From NCBI GenBank assembly GCA_027624675.1, contig JAQBTZ010000015.1, positions 1 to 10,339 on the forward strand: a stretch of DNA of 10,339 bases, read 5' to 3'. A model generated the notes under the pieces. That model was given only the letters and a program-made list of their open reading frames with translations, was not told the DNA's origin and did no database searches. Below, piece by piece: positions 1 to 7,111 of this stretch. The position numbers and the translations under genes are program-made. Each line of letters opens with the position of its first letter. The first letter of the stretch is position 1. The stretch comes from a bacterium. GTDB lineage: Bacteria > Patescibacteriota > WWE3 > 2-01-FULL-39-13 > JAQBTZ01.

Positions 1-130
1 TAGTAAAGAAATTAAGGTTGAGCAGATAATAGATGAAACAATTATAGGGGGAATGATTATTAAGTATAAAGACGAAGAGATCGATTTAACAACTAATAAA
101 AAAATAAAAGTAATAAAAAAATCAATTTAA
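1..130 (+). CDS. atpH: F1 ATP synthase delta subunit, C-terminal end (partial)
   Basis: The frame starting at base 2 is open from the window edge to a TAA at 128-130 and gives the last 42 residues of a protein. It contains [18 protein letters not shown], which matches the conserved end of the delta subunit family (a hydrophobic stretch with paired Gly, then a short beta segment before the stop). The delta subunit belongs to the peripheral stalk that holds the catalytic hexamer to the membrane sector. The position just upstream of atpA is the usual one in bacterial atp operons and is the main support, because the fragment is short. The start and most of the protein lie outside the window. Confidence 0.85.
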   Translation, partial: SKEIKVEQIIDETIIGGMIIKYKDEEIDLTTNKKIKVIKKSI

Positions 131-140
131 GGAAATTTAC

Positions 141-1664
141 ATGAATTTATCAGAATCAATAATAAACGATCTTAAAAATTTAGAATTTAATTCAGAAACA
201 CAAAACGTAGGCGAGGTATTAACAGTTGGTGATGGTATTGCAGAAGTTTCCGGACTTGGTAGCGTGGGATCGTCCGAACTTGTGTACTTTGAAAAAGCAG
301 ACGTTTATGGAATGGCACTTAATATTGAGAACTTAAAAGTAGGTGTTGTTATCATGGGAAATGAAACAAAGATAAAAGAGGGTGATAAAGTTATAGCAAC
401 AAATAAGGTACTTGAAATCCCTGTTGGAAAAGAGATGTTAGGCAGAACTGTAAATGCTTTAGGCCAAGCTATTGATGGAGAAGCTGAAATACAATCTAGC
501 GTTAATTATCCAGTTGAAAGAAAAGCACCAGGTGTTATTTATCGAAAATCAGTTAATAGACCGTTACAGACCGGAATAAAGATGATAGACGCTATCGTAC
601 CAGTTGGACGTGGTCAGAGGGAGTTAATTATTGGAGATAGACAAACTGGTAAAACTGCAGTAGGCATAGACATTATCATTTCACAGGCAAATCAAAACAA
701 CAGAATTGAAAAAGGAGAGATTGAAGGCAAACTTGTTTACTGTGTATATGTAGCAGTTGGACAAAAAGCTTCGAAAGTTGCCCTTATTAAAGAAAAATTA
801 AAAGAGGTAGACGCACTTAAATGGACAACAATTGTTTATGCTAGCCCAGATGAAACTGCAGCAATGCAATATATTGCTCCATATACAGGTACTGCAGTTG
901 GTGAATGGTTTATGGATAATGCAATGGATGCAGTTATAATTTACGACGACCTTACAAAACAGGCTTGGGCATACAGACAGATGGCATTATTATTAAGACG
1001 TCCCCCAGGACGAGAGGCATACCCAGGAGATGTATTTTACCTACACTCAAGATTACTTGAAAGATCAGCACAGCTAAGTGATGAAAAAGGTGGAGGATCA
1101 CTTACAGCCTTTCCAATAATCGAGACACAAGAGGGTGATGTTTCAGCATATATTCCAACAAACGTAATCTCAATTACCGACGGGCAGATATACCTAGATG
1201 CTGACCTGTTTTTTAGTGGAATGCGCCCTGCAGTTAATGCCGGAACATCAGTATCAAGAGTAGGTGGATCAGCACAAATTAAAGCAATGAAACAGGTAGC
1301 AGGTAAAATGAGACTTGATCTAGCTCAATACCGAGAACTTGCAGCATTTTCACAGTTTGGATCAGATCTTGATAAAGATACACAAGATAAACTTGCAAGA
1401 GGAGCTACAGTTACGCAGCTACTAAAGCAAGACCAATATACACCACTACCGGTCGAAGAACAAATTATCTCAATTTATGCAGGAGTAAATGGTTACTTAG
1501 ATAATATACAGCAACAAGATATTAAGATTTGGGAATCAAATTTTTTGAGCTTTATAAGAGCTACGAAAAAAGAGTCTATACTACAAGCAATAGTAAAAGA
1601 AGGGAAAATTACAGAAGAGATTGAGGCAGAAATTAAAAATGTATTAGAAAATTTTAGTCTGTAA
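141..1664 (+). CDS. atpA: F1 ATP synthase subunit alpha
   Basis: The 507-residue product is full length for the family. It forms the non-catalytic nucleotide-binding half of the F1 hexamer at the cytoplasmic face of the membrane. Visible motifs are the Walker A loop GDRQTGKT (165-172), the Walker B strand DAVIIYDD (263-270), the [23 protein letters not shown] block (286-308), and SVSRVGG (371-377), whose Arg373 is the arginine finger contributed to the neighbouring beta site. The N-terminal beta-barrel (about 25-92) and the C-terminal helical domain (from about 378, with [10 protein letters not shown]) are present. The start is supported by AAGGA at 129-133, seven bases before the ATG and overlapping the atpH stop. 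The gap to atpG is only 6 bases. Nothing suggests a broken or altered active site. Confidence 0.98.
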   Translation: MNLSESIINDLKNLEFNSETQNVGEVLTVGDGIAEVSGLGSVGSSELVYFEKADVYGMALNIENLKVGVVIMGNETKIKEGDKVIATNKVLEIPVGKEMLGRTVNALGQAIDGEAEIQSSVNYPVERKAPGVIYRKSVNRPLQTGIKMIDAIVPVGRGQRELIIGDRQTGKTAVGIDIIISQANQNNRIEKGEIEGKLVYCVYVAVGQKASKVALIKEKLKEVDALKWTTIVYASPDETAAMQYIAPYTGTAVGEWFMDNAMDAVIIYDDLTKQAWAYRQMALLLRRPPGREAYPGDVFYLHSRLLERSAQLSDEKGGGSLTAFPIIETQEGDVSAYIPTNVISITDGQIYLDADLFFSGMRPAVNAGTSVSRVGGSAQIKAMKQVAGKMRLDLAQYRELAAFSQFGSDLDKDTQDKLARGATVTQLLKQDQYTPLPVEEQIISIYAGVNGYLDNIQQQDIKIWESNFLSFIRATKKESILQAIVKEGKITEEIEAEIKNVLENFSL

Positions 1665-1670
1665 ATATAA

Positions 1671-2531
1671 ATGGCAAGTGCAAGAGATATAAAACGAAGA
1701 GTTAAATCGGTGAGAAATATTTCACAAATAACTAAGGCCATGCAAATGGTTAGTGCAAGCAGACTAAAAAAAGCACAAGATAATGCTAGTAAAACCCTAA
1801 GTTACTCTAAAAAACTAAATGAGATTTTAGCAAACACAAAAAATGCTTCTAGTGATTTATCTCACCCATACCTAATCCTAAAATCCTCGGAAAAGAAATT
1901 AGTAATCTTAATTACACCTGATAGAGGGCTTGTTGGATCTTTAATTAGCAACGTTAGAAAACTTGTATTTAAAAACAAGGACAGTGATTTTGTGTGTATA
2001 GGAAAAAAAGGCGCACAATTTTTAAAAAGACTAAACCTTAATGTAATAGCAGAGTTTGAAAACCTAGAATCAAAAACATCAGAGTTTAAGCTTTCAGTTT
2101 TAATAAACTTAATAAACCAAAAATATTCCGACGAAAATTATTCTAATATCTCAGTAATTTATACTGACTTTATAAGTACAGCAGTACAAAAAGCAAAATA
2201 CCTACCACTTTTACCAATCGAAAGTATAGATAATAATTTAATAAACCAAGAAGAAGAAAAATCAATAAATAAGAATCCATACAAATTTGAACCATCTGCA
2301 AATGTGATCTTTGATTTTTTAATGCCACATTTTATAGAAACACAGCTACAGCAATTTTTGTTTGAAAGCTTGGCAAGTGAGCATTCTGCACGTATGATAG
2401 CAATGAAAAATGCTACAGATAATGCTAAGAAATTAGCATCTCGTCTTGCACTTGAATATAACAAAGAAAGACAGGCTTCAATTACAAACCAGATATTAGA
2501 AGTAGCAAGTGGTGCAATTAGTAGTAATTAG
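1671..2531 (+). CDS. atpG: F1 ATP synthase subunit gamma
   Basis: The 286-residue product is normal length for gamma, the central rotating shaft of F1. The N-terminus (MASARDIKRRVKSVRNISQI, followed by TKAMQMVSASRL) and the C-terminus (ATDNAKKLASRLALEYNKER, followed by QASITNQILEVASGA) match the two conserved long helices that form the coiled-coil axle. The middle (about 75-220) is the variable Rossmann-like domain. The start lies 6 bases after the atpA stop with no Shine-Dalgarno sequence, so translational coupling or re-initiation is likely. The gene stops with TAG and is followed by 42 bases holding a hairpin before atpD. Confidence 0.97.
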   Translation: MASARDIKRRVKSVRNISQITKAMQMVSASRLKKAQDNASKTLSYSKKLNEILANTKNASSDLSHPYLILKSSEKKLVILITPDRGLVGSLISNVRKLVFKNKDSDFVCIGKKGAQFLKRLNLNVIAEFENLESKTSEFKLSVLINLINQKYSDENYSNISVIYTDFISTAVQKAKYLPLLPIESIDNNLINQEEEKSINKNPYKFEPSANVIFDFLMPHFIETQLQQFLFESLASEHSARMIAMKNATDNAKKLASRLALEYNKERQASITNQILEVASGAISSN

Positions 2532-3956
<1,425 letters not shown>

Positions 3957-4144
3957 GTAGAAGTAATTGTTACTTTATCAGCAATTGATATTTTGGAGGC
4001 TTTCGGAGCAAAACATAAGATTTTGTTCTTTAAAGTAAAATATAATATTCGTTTTGCGAGAACGAGGAAGTGTGTGGCATTTATGAAAACCTTACACAAC
4101 TTCCGTACTCCATAAATATTAATTGATGATAAATTTAATATCTA
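3957..4144 (+). promoter_or_regulatory. Structured atpD-atpC spacer with possible internal promoter
   Basis: This 188-base gap interrupts an otherwise compact operon. It holds a TATAAT box (4041-4046) without a clear -35. Next comes a small hairpin, TCGTTTT (4050-4056) / AGAACGA (4060-4066) with loop GCG. A larger one follows: GGAAGT-GTGT (4066-4075) pairs with ACAC-A-ACTTCC (4094-4104), with one bulged base. If the TATAAT is used, the atpC transcript would start near 4053 and carry both structures in its leader. This is inference; the hairpins could instead be processing sites that set the low epsilon dosage. Confidence 0.4.
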
Positions 4145-4537
4145 ATGAACCTAGAAATAGTTACAAAACAAGAAAAAATATTTGAATCAGATAATACATT
4201 ACAAGTTACAGTACCAACAATTGAGGGCGAGATAACGATACTTCCAAATCATCAAAACCTAGTAACAATATTAGCAATTGGTGAGGTAAATATAGTAACT
4301 GCGTTAGAAACAAAAAAAATATTTATAGATAAGGGGATAATAGAAGTTTCAGATAACAAAGTCTCGATACTTGTTGATAGGGGAGTGCCTAGTGAAAAAG
4401 CAATTAAAGAGGAGATAGAAAAGGCAGTTAAAAAAGCAGAAGAAAAATACGATAAAGAAACAATGGATGAGGAAACACTTATACAACTTGAAAGACAGTT
4501 AAAATTTGAAAGATTTGTTAGAGATAAGGTAGAGTAA
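4145..4537 (+). CDS. atpC: F1 ATP synthase subunit epsilon
   Basis: The 130-residue product is the epsilon subunit, which links gamma to the c-ring and in many bacteria restrains ATP hydrolysis. The N-terminal beta-sandwich (1-84) contains the family signature GEITILPNHQNLVT (28-41) and the DKGIIEVSDNKVSILVD strands (62-78). The C-terminal part (about 85-130) is a Lys/Glu-rich helical hairpin, so the regulatory two-helix domain is present. There is no Shine-Dalgarno sequence; the ATG was chosen because the protein begins at the family position. The gene ends immediately before the first hairpin/motif repeat, whose stem starts on the base after the TAA. Confidence 0.95.
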   Translation: MNLEIVTKQEKIFESDNTLQVTVPTIEGEITILPNHQNLVTILAIGEVNIVTALETKKIFIDKGIIEVSDNKVSILVDRGVPSEKAIKEEIEKAVKKAEEKYDKETMDEETLIQLERQLKFERFVRDKVE

Positions 4538-4581
4538 ACCACACCTACACCCCCGAGGTGTTGGTGGTATTTAACGACGCA
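4538..4581 (+). repeat. Hairpin plus TTTAACGACG repeat, copy 1 (after atpC)
   Basis: An imperfect stem surrounds the loop CCCGA (4552-4556): GGTG at 4557-4560 pairs with CACC at 4548-4551, and pairing continues outward with one mismatch and bulged bases to about 4538 and 4568. It is followed directly by ATTTAACGACGCA (4569-4581). From 4544 onward it differs from copy 2 at only two positions over about 38 bases. A run of eight T follows at 4582-4589, so the unit may also end atp transcription, although the T-run is 13 bases from the stem and therefore not canonical. Confidence 0.85.
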
Positions 4582-4592
4582 TTTTTTTTGAT

Positions 4593-4621
4593 TTGACATT
4601 TTACCATGACATAAATATAAT
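4593..4621 (+). promoter_or_regulatory. Consensus sigma-70 type promoter of vapBC
   Basis: TTGACA (4593-4598) and TATAAT (4616-4621) are separated by exactly 17 bases, so both hexamers and the spacing match the ideal. The expected transcription start, about 7 bases after the -10, falls on or next to the vapB ATG at 4628, implying a leaderless mRNA. The promoter lies right after repeat copy 1. Confidence 0.85.
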
Positions 4622-4635
4622 AATGTAATGGTAAA
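4600..4635 (+). promoter_or_regulatory. Inverted repeat around the vapB -10: likely autoregulatory operator
   Basis: TTTACCAT (4600-4607) and ATGGTAAA (4628-4635) form a perfect 8-bp inverted repeat with a 20-base spacer. They flank the -10 box and overlap the vapB start codon. AbrB-type antitoxins commonly repress their own promoter by binding such palindromes, so this is a good operator candidate. Binding itself is inferred. Confidence 0.5.
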
Positions 4636-4921
4636 TAAAAAAGATTACACAAAAAAGAAACCCCAAATATTTGAACTAAAAGACAAACCACTAACCGTAT
4701 ACAAAAGTGGTAATAGCAATGTTATTACAATTCCAAGTTACCTTGATATAAAGCCAGGGGATAAGATTTTACTTGGTAATATTAAAAAAATTGATTCTGA
4801 GAAAGAAAGAATTGCAAGGGATATGGAAATAATTAACAAACTTGCAGGATCAATGAACTTAGGGACTAAAAATATGACGCCAGAAGAACTTGATGACGAA
4901 CTGGAGGGCGTATATGACTAA
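4628..4921 (+). CDS. AbrB/SpoVT-type antitoxin of a VapBC-like pair
   Basis: The product has 97 residues. Residues 21-54 (PLTVYKSGNSNVITIPSYLD, then IKPGDKILLGNIKK) fit the swapped-hairpin AbrB DNA-binding fold: a beta strand, a Gly-Asn turn, a strand ending in a Pro-containing helix start, then the IKPGDKI strand. The 20-residue basic N-terminal extension is unusual for such small antitoxins. The C-terminal half (57-97) is charged and ends in an acidic helix (TPEELDDELEG), as expected for a toxin-wrapping tail. Pairing with an overlapping PIN-domain gene supports the antitoxin call. Expected roles are neutralising the downstream RNase and repressing the operon. A VapB name is reasonable by context, but the exact subfamily is unclear. 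Confidence 0.82.
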   Translation: MVNKKDYTKKKPQIFELKDKPLTVYKSGNSNVITIPSYLDIKPGDKILLGNIKKIDSEKERIARDMEIINKLAGSMNLGTKNMTPEELDDELEGVYD

Positions 4922-5351
4922 TGAAAAAATATTTATAGACACAAACGTCTTAATATACTATTTCGATGAAACTTCGGAACATCAATACGAAGCAAAAAAA
5001 ATTCTTTCAACACTTACAAATCAAAATATTAAGGGGATAATCAACTCTTACATTATTAATGAATTTCATTATAAATTAATTAGAGAAAAGAAAACCAAAA
5101 ATCTAGAGTCACAAATGAAATCATTATTAATGATTTCATGTATAGAATATAAAGATATTGAATTTACAAAATCAGATATTTTAGAAATAACAAAAATCTC
5201 TGCAAAACACAACCTAAAAACCTTCGATGCATATCATGCTTATTATTGCAAAAAAGAGAAAATTAAAAAAATAGCAACTTTTGATAGCGACTTTAAAAAT
5301 ATCCCTTGGTTAAAAATCTACCAACACCCCCGAGGTGTTGGTGATATTTAA
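4914..5351 (+). CDS. PIN-domain RNase toxin (VapC-like)
   Basis: The 145-residue product is a single PIN domain, a metal-dependent RNase fold. The acidic site is visible: Asp9 in FIDTNVL, Glu50 in INEF, Asp105 in TFDAYHA and Asp124 (with Asp126) in TFDSDF. The ATG at 4914 is preferred over the in-frame ATG at 4890: GGAGGG (4903-4908) sits 5 bases upstream, it overlaps the antitoxin stop by 8 bases as in translationally coupled toxin-antitoxin pairs, and the PIN domain starts right after it. The last ten residues (YQHPRGVGDI, 136-145) and the TAA are encoded by repeat copy 2, after the natural end of the fold, so the original C-terminus was probably replaced or extended by the repeat. The target RNA cannot be told from sequence. 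Confidence 0.88.
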   Translation: MTNEKIFIDTNVLIYYFDETSEHQYEAKKILSTLTNQNIKGIINSYIINEFHYKLIREKKTKNLESQMKSLLMISCIEYKDIEFTKSDILEITKISAKHNLKTFDAYHAYYCKKEKIKKIATFDSDFKNIPWLKIYQHPRGVGDI

Positions 5352-5358
5352 CGACGCA
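5320..5358 (+). repeat. Hairpin plus TTTAACGACG repeat, copy 2 (overlaps vapC end)
   Basis: A perfect 9-bp stem ACCAACACC (5320-5328) / GGTGTTGGT (5334-5342) with loop CCCGA is followed by GATATTTAACGACGCA (5343-5358). It is nearly identical to copy 1 in both hairpin and motif. It encodes the VapC tail, and the TAA inside ATTTAACG is the stop codon. It lies between convergent vapC and the recombinase gene (26 bases between stop codons) and may also limit read-through. Together the two copies bracket the vapBC module. Confidence 0.88.
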
Positions 5359-5377
5359 GTAGCTTTCTTATCAAGAA

Positions 5378-6349
5378 CTACCCTCCCATAAACTTTTCGT
5401 GTGTTTCTTTTAACTGCTTATTTGTAACATGAGTATAAATCTGAGTGGTCGAAACATTGCTATGTCCTAATAATTCTTGAACACTACGTAAATCTGCTCC
5501 ATTTCGAAGTAAAGTTGTAGCCATAGAGTGTCTAAAAACATGTGGCGTAACGTCAACACTAATTCCAGCCATTAATGAGTATTTTTTAATCATCCGCTGA
5601 ACTGATCTAGCAGTTAATCTTAAGTTTTCACCATCATTTTCAAAACTCTCCATATCAGGCTTTGCACCAGAGTAACGAATAAAGAGGGGAGTAAACTTAT
5701 CACCTCTAGTATCTAAAGACTTAATAAGCCAATCTTTCGATCTATCTGTCATATATACAACCCTAACTTTTCTTCCTTTACCAATTACACTAAACTCACT
5801 TGTCTCAATATTAATCTGGTCTCGGTTTAACGACGTAAGCTCTGAGACCCGCAAACCTGTACTAAACAAGATTTCCATAATTGCTCTATCCCTTAACCCA
5901 ATTTCAGTTGTAATATCAGGGCCTGTTAATATATCCATTAATTGTGATTCATTTAAAAACTTAGGTTCGGTAGCCTCAGCTTTTCCTAAAATTATTTTGT
6001 CTGGGGGAACAACATCAAAATCCTTTACAGCACCTAAGTACTTTAAAAAGGCTCGCAGTGTAACCAAATGAGTCTTTTGTGACCTTTTCATCAATAACTG
6101 CCCACTAGTCTTACCTATCTTTCGGTTTAGGTATACTCTGTACTTTCTTATAATGTCCTCGTTTATATCCAATGGCACAGAAATAATTATCTGATTTTCG
6201 TTTAGCCATTCAATAAATTTGGAAAGATAAAAATCATACATTTTCAAGGTACTTACTGCTAAATTTTTCTCGATCTCACAGTACTCTAAAAAATCTACCT
6301 TAAGGTGTGACAGATATGAATTTAAATTTTTAATTTCTTTATCAGGCAT
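5378..6349 (-). CDS. Xer-type tyrosine recombinase
   Basis: The 323-residue product has the size and layout of XerC/XerD/XerA. An N-terminal SAM-like core-binding domain (about 12-110, including KNLAVSTLKMYDFYLSKFIEWL) precedes the catalytic domain (about 130-323). All catalytic residues are present: Arg167 in STGLRVSELTSL, Lys191 in the GKGRK beta-hairpin, His270 and Arg273 in TPHVFRHSMATTLL, His296 in LLGHSN and nucleophile Tyr305 in QIYTHV. Such enzymes resolve chromosome dimers at dif and can be co-opted by mobile modules. It lacks the extra helix region typical of integron integrases as far as I can judge. The ATG fits the family N-terminus and has no Shine-Dalgarno sequence, but a possible promoter sits one turn upstream. 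The gene converges on vapC, and a dif-like site lies about 430 bp upstream. Whether it is the housekeeping Xer or an accessory copy cannot be decided here. Confidence 0.93.
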   Translation of the reverse strand: MPDKEIKNLNSYLSHLKVDFLEYCEIEKNLAVSTLKMYDFYLSKFIEWLNENQIIISVPLDINEDIIRKYRVYLNRKIGKTSGQLLMKRSQKTHLVTLRAFLKYLGAVKDFDVVPPDKIILGKAEATEPKFLNESQLMDILTGPDITTEIGLRDRAIMEILFSTGLRVSELTSLNRDQINIETSEFSVIGKGRKVRVVYMTDRSKDWLIKSLDTRGDKFTPLFIRYSGAKPDMESFENDGENLRLTARSVQRMIKKYSLMAGISVDVTPHVFRHSMATTLLRNGADLRSVQELLGHSNVSTTQIYTHVTNKQLKETHEKFMGG

Positions 6350-6355
6350 ATACTA

Positions 6356-6399
6356 AGTATTTACTTTTTCTTAATTTTTGTAAAGCGTTTTACGACGCG
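6356..6399 (-). promoter_or_regulatory. Possible promoter and operator of the recombinase gene
   Basis: Read on the minus strand, TTTACA (6384-6379) and AATACT (6361-6356) are 17 bases apart. They would start transcription close to the ATG at 6349, again nearly leaderless. The -35 overlaps a palindrome GTAAA-GCGT-TTTAC (6380-6393). A variant of the dispersed motif, GTTTTACGACGCG (6387-6399), abuts it. The -10 is a weak match, so this is tentative. A palindrome overlapping -35 would allow repression. Confidence 0.35.
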
Positions 6400-6427
6400 A
6401 TACATAATCTAAAAATAAAATCCCTTA

Positions 6428-6471
6428 ACCAAGCCATTGTCAACCCCGAGGGTTGATAGTGTTGGTATTTA
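6428..6471 (+). repeat. Diverged hairpin relative of the vapBC-flanking repeat (copy 3)
   Basis: The inner stem TCAACCC (6440-6446) / GGGTTGA (6450-6456) and outer arms ACCAA (6428-6432) / TTGGT (6462-6466) surround the same CCCCGAGG core seen in copies 1 and 2. The flank GTGTTGGTATTTA (6459-6471) matches the repeat, but the TTTAACGACG motif is missing (ATTTATAG instead). It lies upstream of the recombinase gene, so that gene too sits between two hairpins of this family. It may be a decayed copy or a separate member. Confidence 0.55.
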
Positions 6472-6610
6472 TAGAAGAAAAAAATAAACTAATTAACAAT
6501 TTTACTTTATTAGAAATCAAAACTATCCTTCAAATCTAACAACCTCAATACATTACGGATACTGACCTTCTACAATCGGTTTTAAGAGGAGTTTATTTAA
6601 AAGTGATATA

Positions 6611-6662
6611 AGGAGGTAACTTGAAAAATAAAAAAGAGGGAAGTATTAATACACAAAAGTAG
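6611..6662 (+). CDS. Possible 13-codon leader-like reading frame
   Basis: AGGAGG (6611-6616), part of an 8-base match to the complement of the usual 16S 3' end, stands 4 bases before a TTG at 6621. That codon opens 13 codons (MKNKKEGSINTQK) ending in TAG at 6660-6662. This is the best Shine-Dalgarno in the window, yet the frame is tiny and AT-rich, and no gene follows. It could be a leader peptide, the relic of a lost gene, or chance. Confidence 0.15.
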
Positions 6663-6774
6663 ACTTAAATATAAAAACATAAAACAATTAACTTTTAATT
6701 TTCAAACTTATATTAAAAAATGAAAGTAATGTAATAACTATGAAGAAAGAACACGTAGAGAAGATACATATACC

Positions 6775-6802
6775 GCGCCGTTAAATGTATGTTTAACGAC
6801 GT
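6775..6802. other. dif-like Xer recombination site (candidate)
   Basis: The left arm GCGCCGTTAAA (6775-6785), centre TGTATG (6786-6791) and right arm TTTAACGACGT (6792-6802) give the 11-6-11 geometry of bacterial dif sites. The arms are inverted repeats at 9 of 11 positions, with the inner seven perfect. The centre differs from that of E. coli dif (TGTATA) at one base. The right arm equals the dispersed RTTTAACGACGYA motif, and the left arm is an 11/13 match to it in reverse. A Xer-type recombinase gene starts about 430 bp away; streptococcal XerS similarly has its site next to its gene. An operator palindrome is the main alternative. Confidence 0.5.
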
Positions 6803-6889
6803 AATATGCAATAACATGGGGATTACCACAGATAAGTGCCAGAGAATAGACCAGAACAAAAATAACAAAAAAATAAATTAAATAACATT

Positions 6890-6913
6890 TAATAAGTATT
6901 TATTAGTTTTTTT
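6890..6913 (+). terminator. Weak AT-only terminator-like hairpin
   Basis: TAATAA (6890-6895) and TTATTA (6900-6905) form a 6-bp stem with loop GTAT, followed by G and seven T (6907-6913). The layout is that of an intrinsic terminator on the plus strand, but the stem has no GC pair and would be unstable. Confidence 0.25.
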
Positions 6914-6914
6914 A

Positions 6915-6961
6915 AAGCTAATTAAAAGCTATTTCTTTGCTAATTGTTTGGCAATTAGCTT
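6915..6961. repeat. Overlapping alternative hairpins
   Basis: The segment AATTAGCTT (6953-6961) can pair perfectly with AAGCTAATT (6915-6923). Its first seven bases can instead pair with GCTAATT (6939-6945) across a short loop GTTTGGC. The two 5' arms therefore compete for one 3' arm, as in attenuators or switching RNAs. No regulated gene is evident immediately downstream on the plus strand, and the next genes run on the minus strand. Confidence 0.5.
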
Positions 6962-7032
6962 AACCCTATTAGTTATCAACAATTACATGTTTTTGGCCTA
7001 CTAAAAGCAAAATAGACAAAGTATGACAAAAG

Positions 7033-7081
7033 CCCTATAGTATTTTATCGTTAAATGTGGTTAGCACAATATACTATAGGG
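7033..7081. repeat. 11-bp perfect inverted repeat with motif-bearing loop
   Basis: CCCTATAGTAT (7033-7043) and ATACTATAGGG (7071-7081) are perfect inverted repeats around a 27-base loop. The loop contains CGTTAAATGT (7049-7058), identical to the left arm and part of the centre of the dif-like site at 6779-6788. It lies 30 bases past the stop of the membrane protein gene, so it may form the end of that minus-strand transcript. On the minus strand the stem is followed by GCTTTTG, a poor T-run. Confidence 0.6.
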
Positions 7082-7111
7082 TGCCACTCCCCTCCCCTAC
7101 AACAAATTAAA

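Larger units (their letters stand above)
6350..7111. other. Gene-poor stretch with recombination-like sites and hairpins
   Basis: I find no convincing protein gene in these 762 bases; stops are dense in all frames. In order it holds the recombinase promoter region, a diverged hairpin related to the vapBC-flanking repeats (6428-6471), a strong Shine-Dalgarno followed by a 13-codon reading frame (6611-6662), a 28-bp dif-like site (6775-6802), an AT-only hairpin with T-run (6890-6913), overlapping alternative hairpins (6915-6961), and an 11-bp perfect inverted repeat whose loop repeats half of the dif-like site (7033-7081). The rest is featureless AT-rich DNA. A structured non-coding RNA is possible, but I recognise no known family. 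Confidence 0.7.

Noticed and set aside
4252-4599. Minus-strand 115-codon frame opposite atpC
   Set aside because: It is the shadow of a clear atpC, rich in Ser/Ile as expected for the complement of Lys/Glu codons, with no start signal. The same holds for minus-strand frames opposite atpA, atpG, atpD and the TPR gene, and for the plus-strand frame inside yebC.
4538-5358. Canonical integron attC sites
   Set aside because: ATTTAAC fits the RYYYAAC box, but no paired GTTRRRY box stands on the other side of either hairpin, and the recombinase shows no clear integron-integrase insertion. I therefore describe the units as integron-like at most.
6740-6784. 14-codon reading frame ending in the left arm of the dif-like site
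   Set aside because: There is no Shine-Dalgarno and the length is within chance expectation.
6822-6860. Fragment resembling a conserved RNase P RNA segment (CACAGATAAGTGCCAGAGAA)
   Set aside because: The other conserved parts of RNase P RNA (a GAGGAAAGTCC-like region and the matching 3' strand) are not visible within the needed distance, so the likeness is probably chance.
6789-6881. 30-codon reading frame starting MFNDVICNNMG
   Set aside because: It begins inside the dif-like site, has no ribosome site, ends in low-complexity Lys/Asn codons and shows no recognisable domain. It shares MFNDV with YebC only because of the common 16-bp motif.
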